Positions 1 to 8,672 are shown, numbered from the stretch's first letter. The stretch is DNA of 64,000 bases from Algoriphagus machipongonensis (GCF_000166275.1 NZ_CM001023.1:1863001-1927000); one strand, 5' to 3'. Notes: generated by a model not told the origin, from the sequence alone. Made by a program: numbers and translations.

Positions 1-97
1 CGTCCAAAGGTATTCCCAAATCTCTAGCTCTTGGCTTTTGTCCGTAGGATTGTGAGCAAAGTAGGATTACTATAAAAATTGAAATTATTATTCTCAT
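1..97 (-). CDS. P1-family peptidase (DmpA-like), N-terminal fragment
   Basis: Partial gene running off the left edge; the ATG is the complement of positions 95-97. Thirty-two codons are visible. They give a hydrophobic signal peptide (MRIIISIFIVILLCSQSYG) followed by QKPRARDLGIPLD. The string RARDLGIP is typical of the mature N-terminus of P1-family (DmpA/BapA-type) aminopeptidases, which are Ntn-hydrolases. Export to the periplasm is inferred from the signal peptide. The self-cleavage site and catalytic Ser are outside the window, so activity cannot be judged. Identification rests on a short motif. Confidence 0.5.
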   Translation of the reverse strand, partial: MRIIISIFIVILLCSQSYGQKPRARDLGIPLD

Positions 98-107
98 ATT
101 AGTTGGT

Positions 108-256
108 TTTAATGTGGCGCAACGGTTCGCGGGTATGGCGTCGTGCCGCTCTGTCCGCAGGTCTGTTGTTTATAGTTCTGTCGTTCAAATTCTCACTTCC
201 GCATCCAGCCGAGTCAGACCGCGGCATGCGCTATGACCCGCTGTTATGGGCCATTT
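108..256. repeat. GC-rich fold-back segment, attC-like, with left terminal inverted repeat
   Basis: This stretch is clearly more G+C-rich than its surroundings. The arm AACGGTTCGCGGGTATGGC (starting about 120) pairs imperfectly with GCGGCATGCGCTATGACCC (about 222-240), giving a long hairpin ending in AAC/GTT-type bases as integron attC sites do. It ends in GTTATGGGCCATTT (243-256), which is repeated inverted at 781-794 across the small gene in between. It lies just downstream of that gene's stop, the place an attC site occupies in a cassette. No integrase is visible and the core does not match RYYYAAC/GTTRRRY exactly, so the attC reading is inference. Confidence 0.45.
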
Positions 257-258
257 GT

Positions 259-753
259 TTATCTTTTTAATCGTTTTATTAAAAAATCAAAATATTTAAA
301 CTCCTCTATTCCGAGGTTTTTAAGCTGAGTTTTTAATTTGTTTTTTATTTCACCAAAATTCTTAGTGTAGTTAGAAGAGATGCCATGGATTGGTCTTCCG
401 TTTTTGATTAAAATTATTTCATAAGTTGGGCCACCTTTAGCATATTGTAAGGACATTTTAAATCCATCAAGCTCCCTAGTTAAAAACTGTTTCTTTCGTC
501 CCGTTAAAAGGCTTGTTAAAGTGATCTTTGTTTCATCAATTTCAACTCTCTTTAGTTTTGGTAATTCAATTTTTAAAATTAATGGGGTGATAAAAAATGA
601 AATACCTGTTAAAACAACTTTTTGAATGAAACCTAAATCATCGCTATTATTTACCCATTCAAAAGCCATCCTGATTAGAAGTCCAATTGAAATTAAAGTT
701 GTCAATAGGAGCAATGTTACTCCTATTAAATCAAATTTGGTTTTTGTTACCAT
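259..753 (-). CDS. Small membrane protein of unknown function (cassette-borne candidate)
   Basis: 164 aa, family not recognised. Two hydrophobic segments (about residues 8-28 and 43-60) are followed by a soluble, lysine-rich part of about 100 residues with alternating beta-like hydrophobics, ending in KRLKR. This suggests a bitopic or hairpin inner-membrane anchor with a cytoplasmic C-terminal domain. The gene is enclosed by a perfect 14-bp inverted repeat (243-256 and 781-794), with the fold-back segment just past its stop. That arrangement suggests acquisition as a unit. The ATG at 753 is supported by the hydrophobic segment beginning immediately after it. Confidence 0.6.
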   Translation of the reverse strand: MVTKTKFDLIGVTLLLLTTLISIGLLIRMAFEWVNNSDDLGFIQKVVLTGISFFITPLILKIELPKLKRVEIDETKITLTSLLTGRKKQFLTRELDGFKMSLQYAKGGPTYEIILIKNGRPIHGISSNYTKNFGEIKNKLKTQLKNLGIEEFKYFDFLIKRLKR

Positions 754-780
754 ATCTCGTTCTTTAATGCTGGCACCCCT

Positions 781-794
781 AAATGGCCCATAAC
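781..794. repeat. Right terminal inverted repeat of the candidate cassette
   Basis: AAATGGCCCATAAC is the exact reverse complement of positions 243-256. It lies 28 bp upstream of the ATG of the 164-aa gene. Confidence 0.65.
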
Positions 795-1066
795 TTATTT
801 ATATACACACTTTTAGTGCTTCTATTCCCCCAAATAGGTCAAGTATATGCACCTTTTGACTTTTTATTTCTCAAAAAAATCGCTGATTCTCCCCTCAAAT
901 AAGCTCTTGAAAGTACTTCTATAATTTTAGGTTTGCAAAAGGAATAGGAGAGGAAGAAAAGTTTTAGAAGGATTTGGTCTCAATAGCTAAATCAGAAGGA
1001 TAAATTCATTTTTCTCAAAAGATATTGTTTCTTCCGATTCTCGGGATTGTAGTGACCTCTACCACC
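795..1066. other. Intergenic region with no recognised feature
   Basis: A/T-rich sequence between the candidate cassette and the stop codon of the FG-GAP gene. No credible reading frame, hairpin terminator or repeat was seen. Confidence 0.5.
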
Positions 1067-2230
1067 TTACTCCCTTCTATTCCAATAAATCTTCAGGTTG
1101 TTGGTGGATCGGCCGGATGCGACCAAATCGAGTTTTCCATTCCCGTTGAGATCAGCAGCAGTTAGGCTCTCTGTTGCCATGCCGTTTTGATCGATCCAAT
1201 GAGCTTTGAATTCGGTATAGTTCTCGTTTATAGGTTCGTAAAGTTTGATTCCTATATCTCCTGCTTCATTTGGCGTACGCCATCCCGCAACTACTTGAAC
1301 ACTACCATTCCCCAGAAAATCCCCTGTCACAATTCCATGTCCTTCCTTCAGACTTTTATCCAGGACGATTCGCTGTGGCTGGGTAGATTCTTGGATAGCG
1401 GTGTATGTTGTCACTTGATTGCCATGCATGGGTTCCACTCCAGCCAGCAGCATTCCTTCGCCTGGAATAACTGCAAGAGCCAATTCACCATAAGATTCAT
1501 GTCCAGGAGATGACTCCTGTGTTGGTCCGGCAAACCACCCGTTATTCCCATAAGAAAAGCTTTTTACACCTTCTTTTCCTCCTATGAAAATCGTCTCACC
1601 TTCACCCACACCCAGGTCTTTGGAAATCATATTATGGGTCAGGTGCATGGATTCATCGATCAGGTTGGTTTTCCAGAGATCCTTTGGGTCAGCAGGTTTT
1701 TCATAGGCAATTACCTTCACCCCCGCACCTTCACCTGCTTTATTGCCTCGTCCGTGAAGAGGAAGCACGACTAGTTGATATGTGCCGCTTCCAGTTTTCA
1801 CCCAGTACATGCGATGTACCGTTGGCTCGTGGGAAAGTTGCACTGCTGTCCAAAGCTGGGTAGGATCGGCTGGTCGAATCAGGTAATGAACAGATCCTGA
1901 TTCATCTTCATTGCTAGTTTCTCCCGGGTTCCATTGCGCACCTACGGCTATCTCCACCTTGCCATCCCCATCGATATCCCGCGCTGCTATGCAGACATTA
2001 TCCCGCTCGGTCAGGTTTTCTGCCAATACAAAGCGCTTCCAATCCCCGTTTCGATACCACACGAATTGTTTTTTGTCTGCCAAAATCAAATCCGGCTTTC
2101 CGTCTCCATCCACATCACCTATGACTATGCCATATCCTATGGAGACATTGTCGTCAATGACTTGGGGTTCAAAGTTTGGGCTGGCTTGGGAAAATAAAAA
2201 TGCAAGCCATGGAAGAATAAAGAAGGTCAT
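1067..2230 (-). CDS. FG-GAP/VCBS repeat protein, predicted secreted beta-propeller
   Basis: 387 aa. A hydrophobic N-terminus (FFILPWLAFLFSQAS) serves as a signal peptide. Three Ca-binding loops of the FG-GAP/VCBS type are visible: DVDGDGKPDL (about residue 39), DIDGDGKVEI (about 84) and DLNGNGKLDL (near 367). Spacing and length fit a seven-bladed propeller of the kind found in Bacteroidetes exported proteins, often annotated as VCBS-repeat proteins. No enzymatic domain is attached, so a structural or binding role is more likely than catalysis. It lies in the same direction as the DUF1330 gene upstream, with a hairpin between them (2323-2341), so the two are probably separate transcripts. Confidence 0.75.
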   Translation of the reverse strand: MTFFILPWLAFLFSQASPNFEPQVIDDNVSIGYGIVIGDVDGDGKPDLILADKKQFVWYRNGDWKRFVLAENLTERDNVCIAARDIDGDGKVEIAVGAQWNPGETSNEDESGSVHYLIRPADPTQLWTAVQLSHEPTVHRMYWVKTGSGTYQLVVLPLHGRGNKAGEGAGVKVIAYEKPADPKDLWKTNLIDESMHLTHNMISKDLGVGEGETIFIGGKEGVKSFSYGNNGWFAGPTQESSPGHESYGELALAVIPGEGMLLAGVEPMHGNQVTTYTAIQESTQPQRIVLDKSLKEGHGIVTGDFLGNGSVQVVAGWRTPNEAGDIGIKLYEPINENYTEFKAHWIDQNGMATESLTAADLNGNGKLDLVASGRSTNNLKIYWNRRE

Positions 2231-2322
2231 CGTTCAAAAATTTTGGTGTATTCTAATTTAGAAAAATTGATCGGAAGTTTTTTTTCCATCAACACGACTG
2301 TCGTAGCCATCTCCTTGACCTT

Positions 2323-2341
2323 GGTCTGTGGGACACAGACC
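2323..2341. repeat. GGTCTGTG/CACAGACC hairpin, dispersed family
   Basis: Perfect 8-bp stem GGTCTGTG-gga-CACAGACC between two - strand genes. The same hairpin with loop TCT is at 7480-7498, and half copies occur near 6115, 7910, 8190 and 8515. There is no strong T-tract, so it is a mobile-like palindromic repeat at least as plausibly as a terminator. Confidence 0.6.
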
Positions 2342-2355
2342 GAAATAAAATAGAC

Positions 2356-2793
2356 TTAAATTTGTACTTGAGACATAGACCATGGTGCGGAAGGTAACAA
2401 CCTCGAATCCTCAAGTGCAGCAGTTCGATGTCCTGCATTTTTTTGATATTCATCACTTTGAGAAAATTCAATGAATTTAGAAGCAGATGCGTGTTCGACT
2501 AATAGTATTGCATCCCATTTTTCAGCTTCTGGACCAATTAAAAAGTCTTTGCATTTACCAAAATAAATAATTCTACTTCCAGCTTTTTCTAATTCTGGTA
2601 AGTTGCTTTCTAAATAAAATTGATAGGCTTCCTCTCCTGTCATTTCATTGTCAGGCTGGATTGATTTTAAGTGAGTATAATCCGCCATCTTTCTAAACTT
2701 CAATAAATTTAGCATCACTACTTTTCCTTTGTCGTGAAAATTTTGATAAAACCTCTTCCCAGCCCCAGGATTTGAATCAATGTATTTGCCCAT
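2356..2793 (-). CDS. DUF1330 domain protein
   Basis: 145 aa, no signal peptide, so cytoplasmic. The pattern VVMLNLLKFR (about residues 26-35), followed by GEEAYQFYL and the strand-turn DAILLVEHASASKFIEFSQSDEYQ, is typical of DUF1330 proteins, which have a dimeric ferredoxin-like (alpha/beta-barrel) fold. The family has no established reaction. Members are often encoded alone, and this one has no functionally linked neighbour. The last residues, after about 128, look unlike the family core. Confidence 0.7.
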   Translation of the reverse strand: MGKYIDSNPGAGKRFYQNFHDKGKVVMLNLLKFRKMADYTHLKSIQPDNEMTGEEAYQFYLESNLPELEKAGSRIIYFGKCKDFLIGPEAEKWDAILLVEHASASKFIEFSQSDEYQKNAGHRTAALEDSRLLPSAPWSMSQVQI

Positions 2794-2887
2794 TTTTTTT
2801 CTGGTTGACCTAATTTAAAGCTAATTTTTTTGATCCTAATTTCATAGGGTCAATACTACAGTTTATTCAAGATACTTTCCATTTCTT

Positions 2888-2995
2888 TTGTTCGTTTCCG
2901 ACCAAAACCATTAAAAGTCGAACAAATCATTTTTTCATCAAATGGCTTTAGGAGTGTCTAAATGGCTTTTTTTATGAATTGGCACTGCCTGTGCA
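2888..2995 (+). promoter_or_regulatory. Sigma-54-like promoter with separated activator half-sites, for the permease at 3191
   Basis: TGGCACTGCCTGTGCA (2980-2995) has GG and GC exactly 10 nt apart and is the best match to the sigma-54 consensus in the window. Upstream are half-sites TTGTTCG (2888-2894) and CGAACAA (2919-2925), the same half-sites that form the compact palindrome at six other loci but here everted and 24 bp apart. The start of transcription would fall near 3006, giving a leader of about 185 nt. Confidence 0.65.
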
Positions 2996-3050
2996 ACTAT
3001 TCGGGGTCAGTGTGCATCTTTTTAATTGAGCGAACTACTTACTACAAAGT

Positions 3051-3190
3051 ACCATGTACCATGTACCAAGTACTAAGTATTTCTCAACATATAACACATA
3101 CCATATACCACATACCACATACCATATACCACATACCCAATACTACCTACCACATACCACACACCAAATTCCACTTTCCAGCTACCTGCC
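3051..3190. repeat. Twenty heptamers (ACCAYAT type) abutting a start codon
   Basis: The 140 bp divide exactly into 20 units of 7 bp (accatgt, accatgt, accaagt ... accacat, accatat, accacat ... acctgcc), and the next base is the A of the permease ATG. The repeats therefore form most of the predicted 5' leader and replace any recognisable ribosome-binding site. Confidence 0.85.
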
Positions 3191-5554
3191 ATGATCAAAA
3201 ATTATTTTAAAATCGCCTTAAGAGGTTTTGCCAAGCATAAACTCACCTTTTTTATCAACTTGTTCGGGCTTTCTTTGGGACTTTGGGCAGCCATTTTAAT
3301 TGGCCTTTGGGTCAATTCAGAACTTTCTACCAACAAGGACATTCCGCAGGTGGAACGTATTTACCAAATGATAGAGCATCAAACCTATGGGAGCGATATT
3401 TTCACTTTCCCTTCCACTCCAGGGGTTTTGGCGGAAAGTATGAAAGAAACCTTGGCTGAGGTCGAACTTGCTGCTACTTATACTTGGATAGAAAAATTGC
3501 TTTTTGTGCAAAAGGACAAGCGCATCAAATTGGAAGGGATCTTTGCGATGCCGGATTTACTGAAAATCTATGACTATGGCGTCATTCAAGGGGATCTGAA
3601 TCATATGTTGACGGAAAATAATCATGTGGTTTTGACCGAAAGCGGGGCGATTTCACTTTTTGGTAGAACAGACGTGGTGGGAGAGGATGTGGAAATCAAA
3701 GGTGGAACGGAAACAGAAAACTTTATTGTTCAGGGTGTGGTGAAGGATTTTCCTAGCAATTCCACGATGAAGTTTGATTTTGTCCTGCCCTATGCCTTGT
3801 ATTTTGCTGAAAATGAATGGTTGGCTGAATGGGGGAATAATGGTCCGAGAACGGTCATCCGACTTCGGGAAGGAGTGGATGGAGCAGCTTTTTCAGCCGG
3901 CATGGAGAATTATATCAAAGAGCGGAATGAGGAATCCAACGTTCGGCTTTTTGCTTATCCTTTGGCGGATTTGTATCTACATGGGCAGTGGAAAGATGGT
4001 CAGCCTGTAGAGGGGAGAATCAAAAATGTGAAGCTTTTTGCGATGATCGGATTGTTCGTTTTGATTATTGCCTGCATCAATTTTATGAATCTCAGCACGG
4101 CTAAATCCCAAAAGAGAGCCAAAGAAGTGGGAGTAAGGAAAGTGGCTGGAGCAAACAAGCAGTCCTTAGTATATCAATTTCTGAGTGAATCCTTATTAAT
4201 TACCTTTTTTGCAGCAGTCATAGCTATACTTTTGGTAGAAGCCACGTTACCTATTTTCAATGATTTAACGGGTAAAGAGATGAGTGTTTCCTATGGTTCT
4301 CTTCTGTTTTGGGGGCAACTCTTTGGGATCATTATTTTTACAGGGTTTATCGCAGGAAGTTACCCAGCTTTTTACCTTTCGGCCACCAAAGTGGTTTCTG
4401 TTTTCCGTTCGGTTACCAAAGCTGGAAAAGGAGTGGTAATGGCCAGAAAGGGTTTGGTGTTATTCCAGTTTATTCTCGCAACCATTTTGATCGTTTCCAC
4501 TTTGGTAGTATATCAGCAGATCAGTTTTGCGATGAACCAGGATTTGGGCTATTCCAAAGATCAATTGATTCAGATTCCTTTGGAAGGGAAACTGATGGAA
4601 AGCTTTGATGTGTTCAAATCCGAATTGGAGAAAAACGAAAATATTGAGTCTGTGAGTAGATCTTCCTTTGGCTTTATGGGCAGAAGTTCCAATACAGGAG
4701 GGGTTTCCTGGGAAGGTAAAGACCCAGAGAATGCGGCACTTTTTGAGATCATCCGGGTGGATTATGATTTCTTGAAAACGGCAGGTTTGGAATTGGCACA
4801 GGGAAGGGAATTTGATCGGTTAAGTGGTTCGGACTCCACAGCTGGAGCAATTTTGAATCAGACTGCTTACGACTTGATGCAAAAAGATCATGAAGGTTTG
4901 GAATTTTTCAGGATATGGGATGGTGAGAGGGCGATTACAGGAGTAGTGAAGGATTTCCACTTCGAAAGCTTCCGTCAAAATGTAGCTCCTGCTATTATCA
5001 TGCTTGATCCCGAAAATACTTGGCAGGGATATGTTAAAGTGAATACCGATAACATTCAGGAAACGATTGCCTATTTGGAAAAGACCGCAACGAATCTGAA
5101 TCCGGAGTTTCCTTTTGAGTATAGCTTTATGGATGAAAACTATGCTCGCTTATATAGAGAAGATGTGAGGCTGCGGGACCTGGCGCAGTATTTCAGTATT
5201 CTTACCATTTTAATTTCTTGTCTTGGCTTATTGGGATTGTCTGCTCACATCGCTGAACAAAAGACCAAAGAAATAGGGATTCGAAAAGTATTGGGAGCTT
5301 CCACATTTTCTATTCTTCAGGTCATCAATAAGGAGTTTATCTTTATCGTTTCCATTTCCATTTTTATCGGTTCTGGAGTTGCTTTTTGGCTGATGCAAGA
5401 TTGGCTGGATGGCTACCAGTACAAGATCAAATTTGAATGGTGGTTTATTCCTCTTGCGGCACTTACGATCATGGGCGTGGCGCTCATTACGGTAACTTTC
5501 CAGTCTTTGAAAGCTGCTCATTCTAATCCGGTGAAAGCGATTAAGAGCGAGTAG
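3191..5554 (+). CDS. MacB/FtsX-type ABC transporter permease (paralog 1)
   Basis: 787 aa. The plan is shared by all paralogs here: an N-terminal amphipathic MxKNYxKIAxRN segment, TM1 (about 20-42), a first MacB periplasmic core domain, three TMs with the FtsX motif, TM5 following LVxFQF, a second core domain, and a last FtsX module of three TMs. In this copy the motifs are KEVGVRKVAGA at 311, VVKDFHFESF at 585 and KEIGIRKVLGAS at 693, and the C-terminus is NPVKAIKSE. There is no Walker A/B, so it needs an ATPase in trans. Type VII ABC permeases transmit cytoplasmic ATPase motion to periplasmic partners; the substrate is unknown. With paralogs 7 and 11 it forms a short subgroup sharing a WGNN motif in core domain 1 and WEGKDP in core domain 2. 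Confidence 0.93.
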   Translation: MIKNYFKIALRGFAKHKLTFFINLFGLSLGLWAAILIGLWVNSELSTNKDIPQVERIYQMIEHQTYGSDIFTFPSTPGVLAESMKETLAEVELAATYTWIEKLLFVQKDKRIKLEGIFAMPDLLKIYDYGVIQGDLNHMLTENNHVVLTESGAISLFGRTDVVGEDVEIKGGTETENFIVQGVVKDFPSNSTMKFDFVLPYALYFAENEWLAEWGNNGPRTVIRLREGVDGAAFSAGMENYIKERNEESNVRLFAYPLADLYLHGQWKDGQPVEGRIKNVKLFAMIGLFVLIIACINFMNLSTAKSQKRAKEVGVRKVAGANKQSLVYQFLSESLLITFFAAVIAILLVEATLPIFNDLTGKEMSVSYGSLLFWGQLFGIIIFTGFIAGSYPAFYLSATKVVSVFRSVTKAGKGVVMARKGLVLFQFILATILIVSTLVVYQQISFAMNQDLGYSKDQLIQIPLEGKLMESFDVFKSELEKNENIESVSRSSFGFMGRSSNTGGVSWEGKDPENAALFEIIRVDYDFLKTAGLELAQGREFDRLSGSDSTAGAILNQTAYDLMQKDHEGLEFFRIWDGERAITGVVKDFHFESFRQNVAPAIIMLDPENTWQGYVKVNTDNIQETIAYLEKTATNLNPEFPFEYSFMDENYARLYREDVRLRDLAQYFSILTILISCLGLLGLSAHIAEQKTKEIGIRKVLGASTFSILQVINKEFIFIVSISIFIGSGVAFWLMQDWLDGYQYKIKFEWWFIPLAALTIMGVALITVTFQSLKAAHSNPVKAIKSE

Positions 5555-5559
5555 GGGAT

Positions 5560-5671
5560 TTATGATTTAAGATATTAGATATATGATTTCGGGGTTAGAG
5601 TTAGTATTTGGGAGCCAAGAATCAAGAGTCAAGAATCAAGAGTCAAGAATCAAGATACAAAATCCAAAATT
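5560..5671. repeat. 7-bp-period repeats after permease 1
   Basis: First a GATWTAN flavour (gatttat, gatttaa, gatatta, gatatat, from about 5561). Then eight units of the CAAGANN flavour at 5616-5671 (caagaat, caagagt, caagaat, caagagt, caagaat, caagata, caaaatc, caaaatt). Confidence 0.8.
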
Positions 5672-6130
5672 CTTAAACTGATCAATAGGAATGGCGCTTT
5701 AGCCCATTCCTTTAAGTAGCATAGATTTACCCCTCACCTCGGTCTGCTGCGTCTTGTTCTTTTCCATTGATGAAAAGAACCAAAAATCTAGGCCATGGAG
5801 AATTCTTCAAATTGAGCTGTTTTCGATTTATATAAATTTCCGTTTAGCTCAATTTGATTTTGTTCCCCTTGATTTTTCCTAAAAATGAGTGGATTTCGCT
5901 CGTAAACTTCACGAGCTAACTAATTTTCTTTACGCCAAATCAACTGTCCCAAAACCGAATGCTCCAAAGGCCATTTAAGGGTTTTTGAGTCAAAATTTCG
6001 TTACGTCGGACTGTGTCACTCAGACAGAAAACTTTTGCCAGCAAGATGGAATCGAATCTAAGATTGAAAAAGTTCTGTGGAACTCAGACTCAGACTCGCA
6101 ACGATATCCCTATAATGTGTCTCACAGACC
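5672..6130. repeat. Dispersed hairpin-rich repeat, copy A
   Basis: Nearly identical sequence recurs at 7581-7972 (copy B), 8257-8495 (copy C, core only) and 8113-8206 (right end only). The core contains two perfect small hairpins: TTCTTTTC-N7-GAAAAGAA, and CTCGT-N7-ACGAG. The right part ends in a CACAGACC half-hairpin. No credible coding frame is conserved among the copies, so this is a non-coding repeat of unknown mobility. It fills the whole gap between permease 1 and the DUF1343 gene. Confidence 0.8.
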
Positions 6131-6243
6131 AGGGGCGGGGAGAAACAAACCAAGGCATATATTCGCTCTCCCATCAAATCCAAATTGCCTAGTTCCTTAC
6201 AAAGACGTATTTTTCAAAATCGTAAAAATAACCCTAGCATTTC

Positions 6244-7458
6244 ATGAAATCCATTTCACTTTTAGCTCTTTCTATCCTGCTTTGTTTTTGTAATACCAAA
6301 CTTCCTGCAAACCAAGCCGAGGAAACTACAAATGAAATAAAAACGGGTGCGGAGCAAATGGATTTATACCTGCCTTTATTAAAAGGAAAACGAGTTGCTG
6401 TTTTAGCCAATCAAACCTCGATTATTGGTGAAACACATTTAGTGGATAGCCTACAAAATTTAGGAGTCAATATTGTAAAAGTCTTTGGCCCGGAACATGG
6501 CTTTCGCGGCAATGCCAGTGCTGGAGCGAAAGTGGCTGATGATGTAGATGAACAAACCGGGATTCCGATCATTTCGCTTTACGGCAGGAAGAATAAACCA
6601 AGCAAGGAGGATTTGGAAGATGTTGATATTTTGATCTATGATCTTCAGGATGTAGGAGTGAGATTTTATACCAATATCAATGCTTTGGCTCGTTTGATGG
6701 AAGCATGTGAGGAAAATGGAAAGACCTTAATCATTTTGGATAGGCCAAATCCTAATGGGTATTTGATTGATGGGCCTGTGTTGGACATGAAATATAAATC
6801 AGGTATCGGAATGTTTCCTCTCCCTATGGCGCATGGACTGACTGTGGGTGAGTTTGCCATGATGGCAAATGGAGAGGGTTGGTTGACCAATCAAGTAAAA
6901 GCTGATATCCAAGTCATTCCCGTGGCGAATTATGCACATGACATGCCTTATGTTTTACCGGTTGCGCCCTCGCCAAATCTAAATACTCCTCAGTCAGTCT
7001 TGCTCTATCCAAGTTTATGCATGTTCGAGGGTACATATATCAATTTGGGGCGAGGGACCTATTTTCCATTTACTGTGTTGGGTAGCCCTGCCTATAAGGG
7101 GATTTACGAATTCAGCTTTACCCCAACAGGCATCAAGGGAATGGCCGAAACGCCACTTTTTATGGATGAAATCTGTTATGGAATTGACTTACGAGAGTTT
7201 GATACCGACAAATTAAGAGAAAGCGGTCAAATCAATTTTGAGTGGATCCGTGAACTCTATAAAGCCAGTCCAGAAAAAGAGAAATTTTTTGACTCCAAGC
7301 TCAGCAATCAGATGAATAATATAGAAATACAGATTGGGCGAGGGGATTTTAGGCAGCAAATTATAGATGATGTGCCTATAGAAACCATCCGAGCGGGTTG
7401 GGAACCTGAGCTTTCAGCATATAAGGAAATGAGACTGAAGTATTTACTTTATCCTTAA
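6244..7458 (+). CDS. DUF1343 protein, NamZ-like exo-beta-N-acetylmuramidase
   Basis: 404 aa. The N-terminus MKSISLLALSILLCFC is a signal peptide with Cys14/Cys16 as possible, non-canonical lipobox cysteines. The DUF1343 family includes Bacillus NamZ, which releases N-acetylmuramic acid from the non-reducing end of peptidoglycan fragments. The proposed catalytic Glu lies in the conserved FGPEHGFRG string (Glu84 here), and the family signature YDLQDVGVRFYTN follows at about 132-144. Length is normal and the ends are intact (terminal LKYLLYP). A cell-wall recycling role in the periplasm is inferred. It stands alone between two blocks of dispersed repeats, with no murein-recycling partner nearby. 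Confidence 0.85.
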   Translation: MKSISLLALSILLCFCNTKLPANQAEETTNEIKTGAEQMDLYLPLLKGKRVAVLANQTSIIGETHLVDSLQNLGVNIVKVFGPEHGFRGNASAGAKVADDVDEQTGIPIISLYGRKNKPSKEDLEDVDILIYDLQDVGVRFYTNINALARLMEACEENGKTLIILDRPNPNGYLIDGPVLDMKYKSGIGMFPLPMAHGLTVGEFAMMANGEGWLTNQVKADIQVIPVANYAHDMPYVLPVAPSPNLNTPQSVLLYPSLCMFEGTYINLGRGTYFPFTVLGSPAYKGIYEFSFTPTGIKGMAETPLFMDEICYGIDLREFDTDKLRESGQINFEWIRELYKASPEKEKFFDSKLSNQMNNIEIQIGRGDFRQQIIDDVPIETIRAGWEPELSAYKEMRLKYLLYP

Positions 7459-7479
7459 TTATTCTTTTTATTTCTCCTT

Positions 7480-7498
7480 GGTCTGTGTCTCACAGACC
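7480..7498. repeat. GGTCTGTG/CACAGACC hairpin after the DUF1343 gene
   Basis: Perfect 8-bp stem with loop TCT, 21 bp after the stop. Same family as 2323-2341. It may act as a weak terminator, but no T-run follows. Confidence 0.6.
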
Positions 7499-7538
7499 TA
7501 AACGATAACCTATAAATGGTTTGTGGAGACTTGGGAGC

Positions 7539-7580
7539 CAAGAATCAAGAGCCTAGCATCAAGAATCAAGAGACAAAATT
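7539..7580. repeat. Six CAAGANN heptamers at the left edge of repeat copy B
   Basis: Units caagaat, caagagc, ctagcat, caagaat, caagaga, caaaatt. They sit in the same position relative to copy B as 5616-5671 does to copy A, so the heptamers travel with the repeat. Confidence 0.7.
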
Positions 7581-7972
7581 CTTAAACTGATCAATAGGAA
7601 TGGCGCTTTAGCCCATTCCTATAAGTAGCATAGATTCTCCTTCACCTCGGTCTGCGTCTTGTTCTTTTCCATTGATGAAAAGAACCAAAAATCTAGGCCA
7701 TGGAGAATTCTTCAAATTGAGTTGTTTTCGGTTTACATAAATTTCCGTTTAGCTCAATTTGATTTTGTTCCCGTTGATTTTTGCTAAAAATGAGTGGATC
7801 TCACTCGTAAACTTCACGAGCTAACTCATTTTCTTCACGCCAAATCAACTGTCCCAAAACCGAATGCTCCAAAGGCCATTTAAGGGTTTTTGAGTTAAAA
7901 TTTCGTCACCTCGGTCTGTGTCACTCAGACAGAAAACTTTTGCCAGCAAGATGGAACCTAATCTAAGATCGA
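7581..7972. repeat. Dispersed hairpin-rich repeat, copy B
   Basis: Matches copy A (5672-6130) from the left edge to the GCCAGCAAGATGGAA string, with only scattered differences. The same two hairpins are conserved. Confidence 0.8.
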
Positions 7973-8206
7973 AATCGAAAGGTCCTCAACTAAGTAATTC
8001 CAGACCCCAGTGGGGTCAAAGCTTTATAGCTCAGGGTTTCAACCCTGGGTAAAAATGGATTAGATTTCTCCAGCGCTGGCCCATGATTTTCTTTTAGAGA
8101 CGGAATCGCTTAGCCAGCAAGATGGAACCTAATCTAAGATTGAAAAAGTTCTGTGGAACTCAGACTCAGACACGTAATGACATCCGTATGATGTGTCCCA
8201 CAGACC
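7973..8206. repeat. Palindromic insert and right-end fragment of the dispersed repeat
   Basis: Contains GACCCCAGTGGGGTC (8003-8017) and CAGGGTTTCAACCCTG (8032-8047), two further palindromes. From 8113 to 8206 it repeats the right end of copy A (GCCAGCAAGATGGAA ... CACAGACC). No gene is seen. Confidence 0.65.
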
Positions 8207-8256
8207 TCGGTCGGGCAAGGCATACACAGGTATGGTTTCAAAAAGCTAATTGTTTC

Positions 8257-8495
8257 CTTGTTCTTTTCCATTGATGAAAAGAACCAAAAATCTAGGCCAT
8301 GGAGAATTCTTCAAATTGAGCTGTTTTATATTTAAATAAATTTCCGTTTAGCTCAATTTGATTTTGTTCCCGTTGATTTTTGCTAAAAATGAGTGGATCT
8401 CGCTCGTAAACTTCACGAGCTAACTCATTTTCTTTACACCAAATCAACTGTCCCAAAACCGAATGCTCCAAAGGCCATTTAAGGGTTTTGAGTTA
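8257..8495. repeat. Dispersed hairpin-rich repeat, copy C (core)
   Basis: Carries the core of copies A and B, including both hairpins, but lacks the left heptamers and the right end. Confidence 0.8.
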
Positions 8496-8672
8496 ATGAT
8501 TCTACAAACGGAATGTGTCTTACAGACCGAAGTTAATTAGTAAGGAAATGGTCTTTGGGGGAATTACCACGTCGGCCTTTGGCCTCCCTGCCTATCGGCA
8601 GACAGGCTTGCAATTACGCCCGAATTCTGCGATTCAATGAAAACCGAATAGGAATATAAACCAAGGTTAAAA

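Noticed and set aside
3051..3190. CRISPR array
   Set aside because: Units are 7 bp with no spacers and no cas genes; none of the other repeat fields has a repeat-spacer pattern either.
2962..3210. Open frame of 82 codons reading tandem THTIYHIPHT-like peptide
   Set aside because: It is produced by the heptamer repeat, overlaps the sigma-54-like promoter and the start of permease 1, and has no family resemblance.
5985..6293. Open frame of 102 codons before the DUF1343 gene
   Set aside because: Lies in the dispersed repeat, is not preserved in copies B and C, and overlaps the DUF1343 signal peptide.
8496..8672. Fuller DUF1343 pseudogene upstream of the 8673 remnant
   Set aside because: Stops interrupt the frame and no further similarity to the DUF1343 C-terminal region could be seen by eye.
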